Position numbers and translations under genes: made by a program. A stretch of 22,417 bases of DNA from CADEEN01 sp963740395 (GTDB lineage Bacteria > Pseudomonadota > Gammaproteobacteria > Burkholderiales > Burkholderiaceae_C): NCBI GenBank assembly GCA_963740395.1, contig CAVUEP010000066.1, positions 1-22,417 on the forward strand. Reading direction: 5' to 3'. The notes beneath the pieces were generated by a model. That model was not told where the DNA came from. It did no database searches and saw nothing but the letters and a program-made list of their open reading frames with translations. Positions 7,808 to 17,557 of the stretch are shown piece by piece (the stretch's first letter is position 1; the number at the start of each line of letters is the position of its first letter).

Positions 7808-9140
7808 TCAGAGTGTGCCCGGCGGGAACAGGTTCGGGATGAACAGCGCGACGCTGGGCCACATGATGACAGCGCCAGCACCAGGAACATCGGCATCAGC
7901 ATGATCATCGTGTCCTTGAGCACGTCGATGCAGGCGCACCTTGGCCACCGCGCAGGCGATCATCAGGCACAGGCCATAGGGCGGCGTCACCAGGCCGAAG
8001 GCCAGCGAGACGATGCCGATCATCGCGAACTGCACCGGGTCCATGCCGACCGCTCTGCGCCAGCGGCTGCAGGATCGTGCCGACGATGATGATCGCCGGG
8101 ATCGCATCGAGGAAGCAGCCGACGATCAGGAACACGCCGGCGATGAAGAAGCCGGTGGCCGGTGATGCCCATGCCCCAGTCCGACACGCCCTCGAGCAGC
8201 GCCTTGGGGATCTGGTAGTAGGCCAGCAGCCAGCCGAACGCCGCTGGCCGTGCCGACGCAGAACAGCGCCACCGCCGACAGCCTGCCGGTCTCGAGCAGC
8301 GCCGTCGTACAGGCCCTTGCAGGTCCATCTCGCGGTAGACGAAGATCGACAGCGCGCCGGCATAGAGCACCGCGATGCAGGCCGACTCGGTCGCCGTGAA
8401 CCAGCCGAAGACCTTGCCGCCGATGATGATGAACGGCGTCATCAGCGCCGGCATCGCGACGCAGCATCGCCGACGAGCAACTCGCTCGAACGTCGAGCGC
8501 GCGATAGGTCGGGTAGTCGCGCTGCTTGGCGTAGGCGTGCACGGTGCGCCATCTGCGCCAGCGCGATCAGCAGGCCGGGCACGATGCCGGCCAGGAACAG
8601 CGCGCCGATCGACATCGAGAGCACGCCGCCCCAGACGATCATCAGGATCGACGGCGGAATGATCACGGCCAGCACCGACGAGACCGCGGTGATGGCGACC
8701 GAGAAGCGACGTCGTAGCCTTCCTTGATCTGCGCCTCGATGAAGATCTTGCTCTGGCTGGCGGCGTCGGCGGTCGACGAGCCCGAGATGCCGGCGAAGAA
8801 GAACGACAGCACGACGTTGATCTGCGCCAGCGCCGCCGGGCAAGTGCCCGACCATGGCGCGCGACAGACGCACCAGCCGGTCGGTGATGCCGCCGACGTT
8901 CATCAGGTTGGCCGTCAGCAGGAAGAACGGCACCGCCAGCAGGATGAACGAGTTGTAGGCGTTGAAGGTCTCGTTGAACAGCGATCATCGGCGACGAGCC
9001 GGTGCTCGTAGGCGCAGCATCGGCAGGCAGGCCAGGCCGAGCGCGAACGCGACCGGCACGCGCAGCGAACATCAGGGTGAAGAAGATCGCCGAACAGGAT
9101 CAGCGGCGGCGGTCGCCGGGTCCAGCGTGGCGCCGGTCAT
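7808..9140 (-). CDS. dctM: TRAP transporter large permease DctM, multiple frameshifts
   Basis: The pieces of a DctM-type 12-helix permease (about 443 residues after correction, the normal size) appear in order across three frames. They include RVPVAFALGLACLPML, VPFFLLTANLMNVGGITDRL, SVAITAVSSVLAVIIPPSIL, IVWGGVLSMSIGALFLAGIV, PALMTPFIIIGGKVFGWFTA, ATGFFIAGVFLIVGCFLDAI and VGMDPVQFAMIGIVSLAFGL, ending ALFIPNLFPPGTL. The GGVLSMSIGALFLAGIVPG and NVGGITDRL blocks are typical of the family. DctM moves the substrate handed over by DctP using a sodium gradient. The ATG at 9138-9140 overlaps the dctQ stop as ATGA, so translation is coupled. At least ten frameshifts are visible (for example near 7880, 7940, 8050, 8160, 8230, 8310, 8320, 8480, 8560 and 8710). 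The residues between them look conserved, which favours sequence error over decay. Confidence 0.82.
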
Positions 9141-9643
9141 GCCGCGGGCTCCGCCGCTCGACAGCACGCGTGATGGCGTCCAGCAGCTGCTCGCCGAGGA
9201 ACACGAGCCAGGTCAGGCCGGCCAGCGGCCAGGCGATGAAGATCAGCCACAGCGGCAGCTCGGCCAGTTCGGAGATCTGGTTCCAGCCGAACTGCGTGAA
9301 CTCGATGCCCCACCAGAGGAAGACCAGCGGCGAACACCAGCACGAACACGCTGGCGACGATGCGCAGCAGCGCGTTGGCGCCGCGGCGTCAGCGCCGGCC
9401 AGACGTCGACGTCGAAATGCGTGCCGTCGCGCATGCCGATCATGGCGCCGATCATGATCATCCAGATGAACAGGAAGCGCGCCATCTCCTCGGTCCAGAT
9501 GTAGGACGGGATCAGCGCGGTGTAGCGCGAGAAGATCTGCATGGTGACCGGGACGATCAGGATCGCGACCGATGACGACCAGCAAGCCAGCGCAGCAGCC
9601 GGCTAGTAGCCAGCGCGGTGAACTTTCTCGGATAGGCAGACAT
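9137..9643 (-). CDS. dctQ: TRAP transporter small permease DctQ, frameshifted
   Basis: A roughly 168-residue four-helix protein assembled from fragments in different frames. It starts MSAYPRKFTALATSRLL at ATG 9641-9643 and continues VTMQIFSRYTALIPSYIWTE, EMARFLFIWMIMIGAMIGMR and DGTHFDVDVWPALTP, then FLWWGIEFTQFGWNQISEL and WLIFIAWPLAGLTWLVFLGE. The WTEEMARFLFIWM motif and the FDV segment after GTH are characteristic of DctQ. The protein bridges the receptor and the large permease. The likely stop TGA (9137-9139) overlaps the dctM ATG. Frameshifts are visible near 9170, 9330, 9390 and 9570. Confidence 0.78.
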
Positions 9644-9651
9644 CGCAAAAC

Positions 9652-9686
9652 GGCGACGCCGCGGCGGCCGACGCCGGAGCGTCGCC
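9652..9686. promoter_or_regulatory. Intercistronic hairpin between dctP and dctQ
   Basis: GGCGACGC (9652-9659) pairs perfectly with GCGTCGCC (9679-9686), with a second small stem inside (GGCG 9663-9666/CGCC 9672-9675). It occupies most of the 62-base gap between the dctP stop and the dctQ start. Stem-loops here often keep the binding-protein message more abundant than the membrane-protein part; that role is inferred. Confidence 0.5.
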
Positions 9687-9705
9687 GCTCTGCCTCGGCG
9701 TGGCG

Positions 9706-10711
9706 TTACTTGATCGCGTTGATCTTGGCGTAGGATCGCGTCGGCGCCGATTTCCTTGGCGTAGGCCGCCATCACCGGGTCGACCAGCTTCTTCATCGCG
9801 GCGCGGTCGGTGAACGGGATGCGCTTGAGCTTGCCGGCCTTCTCCAGCGCCTCGAGCTTGGCGCGTGTCTTCGCGACGACTCGATCTGGCGGCCATAGGC
9901 GCCGGCTTCCTTGCCGGCCTTGACGATCGCCGCCTGCAGGTCGGCCGGCAGCTTGGCGAAGGTCTTGCCGGAGAAGCACAGCGGCCGGATCGTGATCGCG
10001 TGCTGCGTCATCGACCAGGTTGCGGCGCGACCTCGTAGAACTTCATCTGCTCGACGCCGGCGGCCTCGTTCTCGCCGGCGGCGATGACGCCGTTCTGGAT
10101 CGCGTTGTAGACCTCGTTGTAGGCGATCACGGTCGGCGCCATGCCGACCGCGGCAAAGGTGCTGCTCCAGATCGGCGCGCCCTGCACGCGCACCTTGAGG
10201 CCCTTGATCTCGGCCAGGTTGCTGCACCGGCTTGTTGACGAAGATGTTGCGCGTGCCGCCGCCGGCATAGCCGATCAGCATGACCTCGGCCTTTTGCGCC
10301 ACCTCGTCGGCGATCGGCTTGAGGATGTCGGCGTCGAGCACCTTGTTCCAGTGGTCGAGGTCGCGGAACAGGAACGGCGCGTCGATGAACGGCGCCGCCT
10401 TGGAGAAGGTCGACATGTGGGCCGGCGACACGATGGCGTAGTCGACCGCCTTGCCCTGGTTCATGTAGGCGAAGTAGTCCTTCTCCAGGCCCAGTTCGCT
10501 GTTGCTTGTGCAGGACGAAGTTGACCGGCTTGCCGTAGTACTTCTTGACCAGTTCCTCGAACTTCACCAGCGACTTGGTGAAGGCATGGTCGTCGTTGAA
10601 CTGCGACGCGCCGTGCAGGGTGATCGCCTGGGCCCGGGCGCTGCCGATGAACGGTGCCGTGATCGCCGCGCCCGCGGCCACCGTGCCAATGAACTTTCTG
10701 CGTTGCATCAT
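9706..10711 (-). CDS. dctP: TRAP transporter substrate-binding protein DctP, frameshifted
   Basis: About 335 residues. The start ATG (10709-10711, with a second ATG directly after) lies 6-8 bases from an AGGAGA ribosome site. The N-terminus MMQRRKFIGTVAAGAAITAP has a twin-arginine-like RR followed by a hydrophobic stretch and ARAQA, suggesting export by Tat. Family blocks seen are SQFNDDHAFTKSLVKFEELV, YAIVSPAHMSTFSKAAPFID, APFLFRDLDHWNKVLDADIL, GLKVRVQGAPIWSSTFAAVG and MAPTVIAYNEVYNAIQNGVI; the conserved arginine of GLKVRVQ contacts carboxylates in this family. It ends AKINAIK and TAA (9706-9708). Frameshifts are visible near 10505, 10225, 10020, 9885 and 9733. The ligand is probably an organic acid. 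Malonate or a 3-hydroxyacid would suit the neighbours, but this is inference. Confidence 0.84.
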
Positions 10712-10892
10712 GGGGAATCTCCTGGTTGGGCAAGGCAGGCTATGCCGATCACTTCCGGCGCGCATTGGGGCCACCCCGGATATGACTGCGGCGGCCCCGG
10801 CGGGTCGCGCATTCGGGCCAGCCCCAAGGCCGGCGAGCCATTTTGGTGCAGCAAGGTCGCTCAGCTACAGTGAGCCCGCCAGACTTGTTGCC

Positions 10893-12335
<1,443 letters not shown>

Positions 12336-12339
<4 letters not shown>

Positions 12340-13049
12340 GCACCTTCGTATTGGTGCACGGGGCCTGGGGCGGCGCCTGGATCTGGCGCCGCGTGCTCGG
12401 CCCGCTGCGCGCCGCCGGCCACGAGGTGCATGCCGTGACCTTGACGGGCGACGGCGAGCGCGCCCACCTGCGGCGACGCGATATCACGCTGCGCACGCAC
12501 ATCGACGATGTGCTTGGCCTGATCGCCGCCGAAGAGCTGCACGCCATCACGCTGGTCGGCCACAGCTATGCCGGCCAGGTGATCACGGGCGCGGCCGACG
12601 CACTGCTGGCGCGCGGCACCGGCGCGCTGCGGCATCTGGTCTACGTCGATGCCATGGTGCCGCTGCCGGGCGAAGGCTGGGGCAGCCACCATGCCCACGA
12701 GGTCGTGGCCGCACGCACGGCCGCCGCTGCGGCCAACGACCACGCGCTGCCGCCGCCGGACCCGCGCGACTTCGGCTTGAGCGGTGCCGACCGCGACTGG
12801 CTGCTCCGCCGGCAGGTGCCGCACCCGTTCGGCCCCTACCGCGAGCCAATGCACTTCGACGGCGAGCGCTGGGCTGCCGTGCCGCGAACCTTCATCGACT
12901 GCAACCGGCCCGCTTACCCGACCATCGACGGCTCGCGCCAGCGCGTGCGCAGTCAGCCGGGTTGGCGCATCGTCGAGTTGACGACGGGGCATTGCCCGAT
13001 GGTCAGCGCGCCCGAGCTGCTGGTGTCGCAGCTGCTCGCGCTAGGCTAG
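12336..13049 (+). CDS. Alpha/beta hydrolase (methylesterase/EstC-like)
   Basis: A complete 237-residue alpha/beta-hydrolase. The oxyanion segment FVLVHGAWGGAWIWRRV is at residues 4-20. The nucleophile is S77 in GHSYAG, the probable acid D188 in PRTFIDCN, and the base H219 in TTGHCPMVSAPELL. The HGAWGGAW opening and TGHCPM(V)S ending match small esterases related to plant methylesterases and bacterial EstC-like enzymes. The substrate is unknown. The start is a GTG (12336-12338) whose last bases overlap the TGA of the sigma-54 activator (GTGA), so the two are translationally coupled. The hydrolase may therefore act on a compound sensed by, or transported under control of, that regulator. Confidence 0.85.
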
Positions 13050-14092
13050 CTGCGCAGGCTGGCAGGCCATCGAGCGTCGCCGGTCGAGCGACCGGTACAA
13101 GCTTGATTGCCGTCGGCGGGCACTGGTGGGTTGACAGCCGCGCTCGACCCCTTGCGGACGTTCACGAACGAGGGTCTTGCCGCTGTTTGCGTGCTTCCCT
13201 CGGCGCGTGCCGCGGACGTGGGGTGGCCGCTTTCGCTCATGTCCCCCGACGACAGCCTGGCGGCTGGCGTCTCCTCCTTTACTTCGCTACTGCGGCCGCC
13301 CCACGCCCGCGGCAGTCTGCATGGGCGGCCTTCGATGAGGGCGAAACGCCGCTGCTGCCGGATCAGGCCGCTGGGGTGCCCTGCGCAGCGAAGTAAAGGA
13401 GGAGACGTCGGCCGACAGGCCGTCGTCGGGGGACATGAGCGAAAGCGGTCACCCCACGTCGCGGCACGCGCCGAGGCAGGCACGCGTAGCGGCAAGCACC
13501 GTCGCGAACGTCCGCAAATGGCCGACAGAGTGAATTCGCTGGCCGCACTCGAGCAGCCTCCATTGCGTGACAGCCGTCGGTCAGCGCCGCTTCCATCGGC
13601 ATAGCAAAGTGCGGCCCTGTCGATTGCGCAGACACGTTGCGTGAAAAACAGTCACGCCCAGTCGGGGTCGAACGCCGCGAAACGCGCTGCGAGGCCTTGG
13701 GTGGGCCTGCAGGGGTCCAACCCAGCCGATTCGCTCAGGGTTTGCACTGCATCGGCAGCATGTGGCCCGCGAATTGCAGTTCACTGTGTTGCCGCGCAGT
13801 ACTGTCCGCGCCCCGTACACATCTGCGAACCGAAGATGGACACCCGCCCGTGAACCGCAAGCTCCGCATGGCCAAGCTGACCGACGATGAAGCGCCGCCG
13901 CAGCGCCTGCCCGGCCTGTCGCTGGGGGCGCACGCACGACCCCCGCGCCCGTGACAGCCACCCCTGCGATTCCGCCAGCGAGCATCGACTGCAAGCCGCC
14001 GACCCTGATGGTTGCGCTGGCACTTGGCGCGTTGCCGCTGATCGGCAGCGTGCCGTTGATCCTCGCTGTCTATCGCTTTCCCACCAGTGTGG
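13050..14092. other. Gene-free interval with a long inverted repeat
   Basis: No open frame in this interval shows a recognisable family, a plausible ribosome site and normal codon use together. The visible frames are frames through an inverted repeat and through GC-rich spacer. The left third is dominated by the hairpin described separately (13,153-13,517). The rest (13,518-14,092) is spacer with no clear promoter, RNA gene or protein. One GTG-started frame (13,951-14,166) has a hydrophobic segment but runs through a terminator hairpin. Confidence 0.6.
13153..13517. repeat. Long imperfect inverted repeat (arms about 131-136 bp, loop 98 bp)
   Basis: The left arm 13153-13288 is largely complementary to the right arm 13387-13517. 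The outer ends pair as TTGCGGACGTTC against GAACGTCCGCAA. An internal run of 27 bases (within 13228-13256) matches perfectly, as does a 19-base inner end (TCTCCTCCTTTACTTCGCT, 13270-13288, against 13387-13405). A further shared block of about 17 bases is CCTCGGCGCGTGCCGCG. Differences between the arms are scattered substitutions and short indels. The loop contains a small ACTGC/GCAGT stem. No transposase is present and the arms encode no recognisable protein. It could be a non-autonomous palindromic mobile element, a structured RNA, or two copies of a dispersed intergenic repeat in head-to-head orientation. An inverted-duplication artefact is less likely, because the arms have diverged. Confidence 0.75.
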
Positions 14093-14139
14093 TCGGACGA
14101 TTGCGAGCCGTTGGCTCGCGCGTCCGAACGCGCTTTTTT
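14093..14139 (+). terminator. Intrinsic terminator with alternative upstream hairpin (possible attenuator)
   Basis: A terminator stem GCGCG (14118-14122)/CGCGC (14129-14133) with loop TCCGAA is followed at once by six T (14134-14139). The same bases can instead join a larger stacked hairpin: TCGGACG (14093-14099) with CGTCCGA (14121-14127), enclosing GCGAGCC (14103-14109)/GGCTCGC (14113-14119). The two folds share bases 14118-14127 and cannot both form. The T-run ends 28 bases before the TTG start of the next gene, so this either stops read-through from upstream or regulates that gene by attenuation. Confidence 0.55.
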
Positions 14140-14167
14140 GTCGTTGTTTCATCCCCAGGAGAATGAC

Positions 14168-16363
14168 TTGAACTACAAACTGCATCCGATTGCCGCCGCC
14201 GCGAAGCTGGCGACCTTGGCCAGCGTCGCCGGCGCCCTGTTGAGCGGCTGCTGGGGCGACAACGACCTGCCGGTCAACTCCCTGCCTTCGGGCATGACGC
14301 AGCAAGGGGTCACGGTCTATCCCGCCACCGCCACCGGCAGCGGCAGCACCGCGGCCACGCAGGACCTGCTCACCGCGGGCCTGGGCAGAACCGGCATCGG
14401 CGGCGCCACGCCGGCCTATGCCGACCCGCTCGCACCGACGGCACTCGAATTGCGCCGCAACGCGGTCTTCAGCAACTACCGCGGCCTGGCCGACCCCACC
14501 GCCGCGGGCGGTTATGGCACGTTGTACGGGCCGAACGTCGATGTCAGCGGTACGGCAACGGCCAACGAGGGCCTGGTCCCGGGTCGCGAGTACATCGCCA
14601 CGCTCGACGACGGCACCGGCCGCAAGCAAACGGTCATCGCGGTGCAGATCCCGGACAGCTTCAGCGCGGCGGCCCCCTGCGTCGTGCTCGGCCCATCGTC
14701 GGGCTCGCGCGGCGTGTATGGCGCGGTCGCGGCAGCCAGCGAGTGGGGCCTGAAGCGCGGCTGCGCCGTCGCGCTGACCGACGCCGGCAAGGGCGTCGGC
14801 CTTTACGACCTGACCGACGACACGGTCAACCGCATCGACGGCACGCGGGCCACGCGCACGGCCGCCGGCGCGCTCAACTTCTTCGCCGCCAACATCACCG
14901 ACGCCGCCCGCGCGGCCTACAACACGCTGTTCCCGAACCGGCTCGCGCTGAAGCAGGTGCATTCGCAGCAGAACCCCGAAAAGGACTGGGGCAATGACAC
15001 CCTGGCCGCTGCGCGCTACGCGCTCTTTGCCTTGAACGACCGCTACGGCAGCGTCGCCAACCCGGTGCCCTTCACCGCCGCCAACACCCTCGTCATCGCC
15101 GGCTCGGTGTCCAACGGCGGTGCGGCCGTGCTGCGTGCGGCCGAGCTGGACACCGACGGCCTGATCGATGGCGTGGTGGCCGCTGAACCCGTCGCCGAAA
15201 TGCCCTCCGCCACCGGCTACGGCATCCAGCTCGGCGGCGTGCCCGTGACCGGCTTCGGCAAGACCCTCGCCGACTACACCACCTACGGCAACCTGTACCA
15301 GCCCTGCGCCGCGCTGGCCGCCCCGGCGGCCATGGCCGAATCGAGCATTTTCAATTACATGGTCCTCGTCGGCATGACCGCCCGCGCCACGGCGCGCTGC
15401 GCGGGCCTGACGGCCAAGGGCCTGCTGGTCGGTGCCGACACCGCGGCGCAGTCGCTCGACGCCTTGAACAAGCTGCGCGCCTACGGCTGGACGCCCGACA
15501 ACGACCAGATGCACAACGCCCACTGGGGCCTGGGCAACGGGCCGATCCTGTCGGCGATGTACCCGGTCATGTACGGTCGCTTCCCGGTCACCGACAACGT
15601 CTGCAACACCAGCTTCGCCCAGGTCGATGCCGCGGGAGCGCCGATCGCCGTTGCTGCAACGACGAAGGCGCAGAGCTTCGCCGTCGGCAACGGCACCGCC
15701 AACGGCACGCCGGCCACCGTGGTCTACAACGACTCGGTCGGCGGCGCGCGCTCATGGCAGCTGGCCACCTCGGTCTCGACCGGCGTGCAGGACTTCGGGC
15801 TCGACAACGCGCTGTGCCAGCGCGCCCTGGTCACCGGCGTCGACGAGACCGGCGCGGCGCTGACGACGACGGCCACCTCGACGCGGCCAACCGCAGCGCA
15901 GAGCACGGCCGTGCGCGCCGGCATCGCCGAAGTGGTGCTCAACGGCAACCTGCGCGCCAAGCCGACGCTGATCGTCGCCGGGCGCAGCGACGCCCTGGTG
16001 CCGGTGAACCACAACGCGCGCGCCTACGTCGCCTTCAACAAGGTGACCGAAGGCAGCGCCAGCAAGCTCGGCTACATCGAGGTCGCCAACGCCCAGCACT
16101 TCGACGCCTTCCTGCCCTTCTCCGGCTTCGACACCCGCTTCGTGCCGCTGCACGTGTACTACGTCCGGGCCATGGACGCGATGTACGCCCACCTGAGGAA
16201 CGGCACCGCGTTGCCGCCGAGCCAGGTGGTGCGGGCCACGCCGCGTGGCGGCGCCTCGCCGGCACCGGCGATCGCCGCGGCCAATGTCCCCGCGATCAGC
16301 GCGACGCCCCTGGTGGCGGACCAGATCGGGTTCGCGGGCACGTCGGTCAATGTCCCCAACTGA
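14168..16363 (+). CDS. D-(-)-3-hydroxybutyrate oligomer hydrolase (3HBOH family)
   Basis: A 731-residue protein of the 3HB-oligomer hydrolase family, which cleaves short 3-hydroxybutyrate oligomers released during poly(3-hydroxybutyrate) breakdown into monomers. The start is a TTG (14168-14170) six bases after an AGGAGA ribosome site; the longer in-frame extension to 14087 crosses the terminator and is rejected. The N-terminus has a hydrophobic signal with a lipobox-like LLSGC (about residues 24-28), so it may be a secreted or anchored lipoprotein. The nucleophile serine is probably S315 in AGSVSNGG. Other features typical of the family are the GYGTLYGPN region near 115-123, the LALKQVHSQQNPEKDWGN segment near 259-276, PTLIVAGRSDALVPVNHNAR (probable acid) and ANAQHFDAFLPF (probable histidine). 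It overlaps the next hydrolase by 14 bases, indicating co-expression. Confidence 0.88.
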   Translation: MNYKLHPIAAAAKLATLASVAGALLSGCWGDNDLPVNSLPSGMTQQGVTVYPATATGSGSTAATQDLLTAGLGRTGIGGATPAYADPLAPTALELRRNAVFSNYRGLADPTAAGGYGTLYGPNVDVSGTATANEGLVPGREYIATLDDGTGRKQTVIAVQIPDSFSAAAPCVVLGPSSGSRGVYGAVAAASEWGLKRGCAVALTDAGKGVGLYDLTDDTVNRIDGTRATRTAAGALNFFAANITDAARAAYNTLFPNRLALKQVHSQQNPEKDWGNDTLAAARYALFALNDRYGSVANPVPFTAANTLVIAGSVSNGGAAVLRAAELDTDGLIDGVVAAEPVAEMPSATGYGIQLGGVPVTGFGKTLADYTTYGNLYQPCAALAAPAAMAESSIFNYMVLVGMTARATARCAGLTAKGLLVGADTAAQSLDALNKLRAYGWTPDNDQMHNAHWGLGNGPILSAMYPVMYGRFPVTDNVCNTSFAQVDAAGAPIAVAATTKAQSFAVGNGTANGTPATVVYNDSVGGARSWQLATSVSTGVQDFGLDNALCQRALVTGVDETGAALTTTATSTRPTAAQSTAVRAGIAEVVLNGNLRAKPTLIVAGRSDALVPVNHNARAYVAFNKVTEGSASKLGYIEVANAQHFDAFLPFSGFDTRFVPLHVYYVRAMDAMYAHLRNGTALPPSQVVRATPRGGASPAPAIAAANVPAISATPLVADQIGFAGTSVNVPN

Positions 16364-17222
16364 CGCGCCTGTTTCACACTACTTGCGTTGCGCGGGCCGC
16401 GAACTCCACTGCCTCGAGTGGGGTTCGCGGCAGGGCGAGGTGCTGGTGGCCTGGCACGGATTGGCGCGCACCGGGCGCGACATGGACGAGATCGCCGCTC
16501 ACCTGGCGGCGCGCGGCTGGCGTGTGCTCTGCCCCGACACGCTCGGCCGCGGCCTCAGCGAGTGGAGCCCCGAACCCGAGCGCGAATACTGCCTGGACTT
16601 CTACGTGCAGCAGGCCGCCGCGCTGTTCGACGCGCTGGACGTCGCGCACTGCCATTGGCTCGGCACCTCGATGGGCGGCGCCATCGGCACCGTGGCCGCG
16701 GCCACCACGCTGCGCGGGCGCATCGAGCGCCTGGTGCTCAACGACAACGGGCCGAGCCTGGCGCCGGCGGCGATCGAGCGCATTCGCAGCTATGCCGGTG
16801 CGCCGGCGGCCTTCACCACGGTCACAGGGCTGGAGCAATACTTCCGCAGCGTCTACGCGCCGTACGGTTGGCTCAGCGACGCACAGTGGCGGCGCCTGAC
16901 CGAGACCTCCGTGCGCCGCCTGCCCGACGGCCGCGTCACGCCGCACTACGACCCGGCGATGGTGCAGCAGTTCGTGACCCGGCCCAACGACTACGAGCGT
17001 TGGGCCGAATGGGACTCGCTCGACATTCCCGTGCTGTGCCTGCGCGGCGAAACGAGCGACCTGCTGCTGCGCGAGACCACCGAGCAGATGCGCCAGCGCG
17101 GCCCGCGCGCCGTGGTCGTCGAGATCGCCGGTTGCGGCCATGCGCCGGCGCTCAACACGCCGGATCAGTTCGCCCTGGTCGAGCGCTTCCTCGCCGGTGA
17201 CGCCGCTCAGTCCGCGGCGTAG
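16350..17222 (+). CDS. Alpha/beta hydrolase
   Basis: A complete 290-residue alpha/beta-hydrolase. It has an oxyanion segment VAWHGLARTGRDMD (residues 33-46), CPDTLGRGLSEW (61-72), nucleophile S107 in GTSMGGAIG, probable acid D237 in RGETSDLL, and H264 in GCGHAPAL. The ATG (16350-16352) lies inside the end of the oligomer hydrolase gene (14-base overlap in another frame), so the two are almost certainly translated from one message. The partner suggests an ester substrate from the 3-hydroxybutyrate pathway, but the family is too broad to decide. Its 3' end overlaps the convergent NTF2-like gene by 16 bases. Confidence 0.87.
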   Translation: MSPTDAPVSHYLRCAGRELHCLEWGSRQGEVLVAWHGLARTGRDMDEIAAHLAARGWRVLCPDTLGRGLSEWSPEPEREYCLDFYVQQAAALFDALDVAHCHWLGTSMGGAIGTVAAATTLRGRIERLVLNDNGPSLAPAAIERIRSYAGAPAAFTTVTGLEQYFRSVYAPYGWLSDAQWRRLTETSVRRLPDGRVTPHYDPAMVQQFVTRPNDYERWAEWDSLDIPVLCLRGETSDLLLRETTEQMRQRGPRAVVVEIAGCGHAPALNTPDQFALVERFLAGDAAQSAA

Positions 17223-17557
17223 AACCAGGCCTTGCAGATCAGGCCGTCGACGACCTCGTACACCGCGGCCACTTCGAAGGGCTGCTCGCGCACGCCGCTG
17301 ATGCGCTCATGGTCGATAACCTTGTTGCCCAACACCATGCGGTTCACGAGTTCGGCATGCAGGCCCGGCAGGTTGAAGCGCTGGCTGGCGTAATGCGCAG
17401 CAAGCGCGGCCTTGCCCTGGATCGTCGGCTCGGCCGCGGGCGGGCGGTACAGGCAGACGTCGTCGCTGTACTCGGCCAGGAAGCGTGGCAGGTCGCGTGC
17501 GTTGTAGGCGTCGAGCTGGCGCTGCGCGACGGCGCCGGGGTCATTGGCTGGGCTCAT
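17207..17557 (-). CDS. Nuclear transport factor 2 (SnoaL-like) family protein
   Basis: A small 116-residue protein with the layout of the SnoaL-like NTF2 fold. An N-terminal helix has QLDAYNARDLPRFLAEYSDD, then VCLYRPPAAEPTIQGKAALA, and a curved sheet ends EVAAVYEVVDGLICKAWFY. These proteins form a cone-shaped pocket and act as isomerases, cyclases or binding proteins. Nothing here fixes a reaction. The ATG (17555-17557) overlaps the stop of the upstream DUF2784 gene as ATGA, so the pair is an operon. The 3' end overlaps the convergent hydrolase gene. Confidence 0.83.
   Translation of the reverse strand: MSPANDPGAVAQRQLDAYNARDLPRFLAEYSDDVCLYRPPAAEPTIQGKAALAAHYASQRFNLPGLHAELVNRMVLGNKVIDHERISGVREQPFEVAAVYEVVDGLICKAWFYAAD

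Noticed and set aside
10712..10892. A possible sigma-54 promoter upstream of dctP
   Set aside because: I looked for GG-N10-GC with a TGGCAC/TTGC-like context on the minus strand. The only GG-N10-GC match (within GGGGTGGCCCCAATGC) lacks the rest of the consensus, and other candidates have wrong spacing.
13363..13635. Minus-strand frame including AFAHVPRRRPVGRRLLLYFA, echoed in the other arm as AFAHVPRRQPGGWRLLLYFA
   Set aside because: The shared peptide arises because both arms of the inverted repeat carry the same sequence in opposite orientation. It has no family resemblance and the composition is that of shadow reading.
13951..14166. Frame from a GTG encoding 71 residues with a hydrophobic segment (TLMVALALGALPLIGSVPLI)
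   Set aside because: Its second half runs through the hairpins and T-run at 14,093-14,139, it has no clear ribosome site, and it ends on top of the ribosome site of the next gene. A small membrane protein cannot be fully excluded, but the evidence is weak.
13781..15523. A 580-residue minus-strand open frame opposite the oligomer hydrolase
   Set aside because: It is a high-GC antisense shadow of a clear 3HB-oligomer hydrolase, with low-complexity composition.
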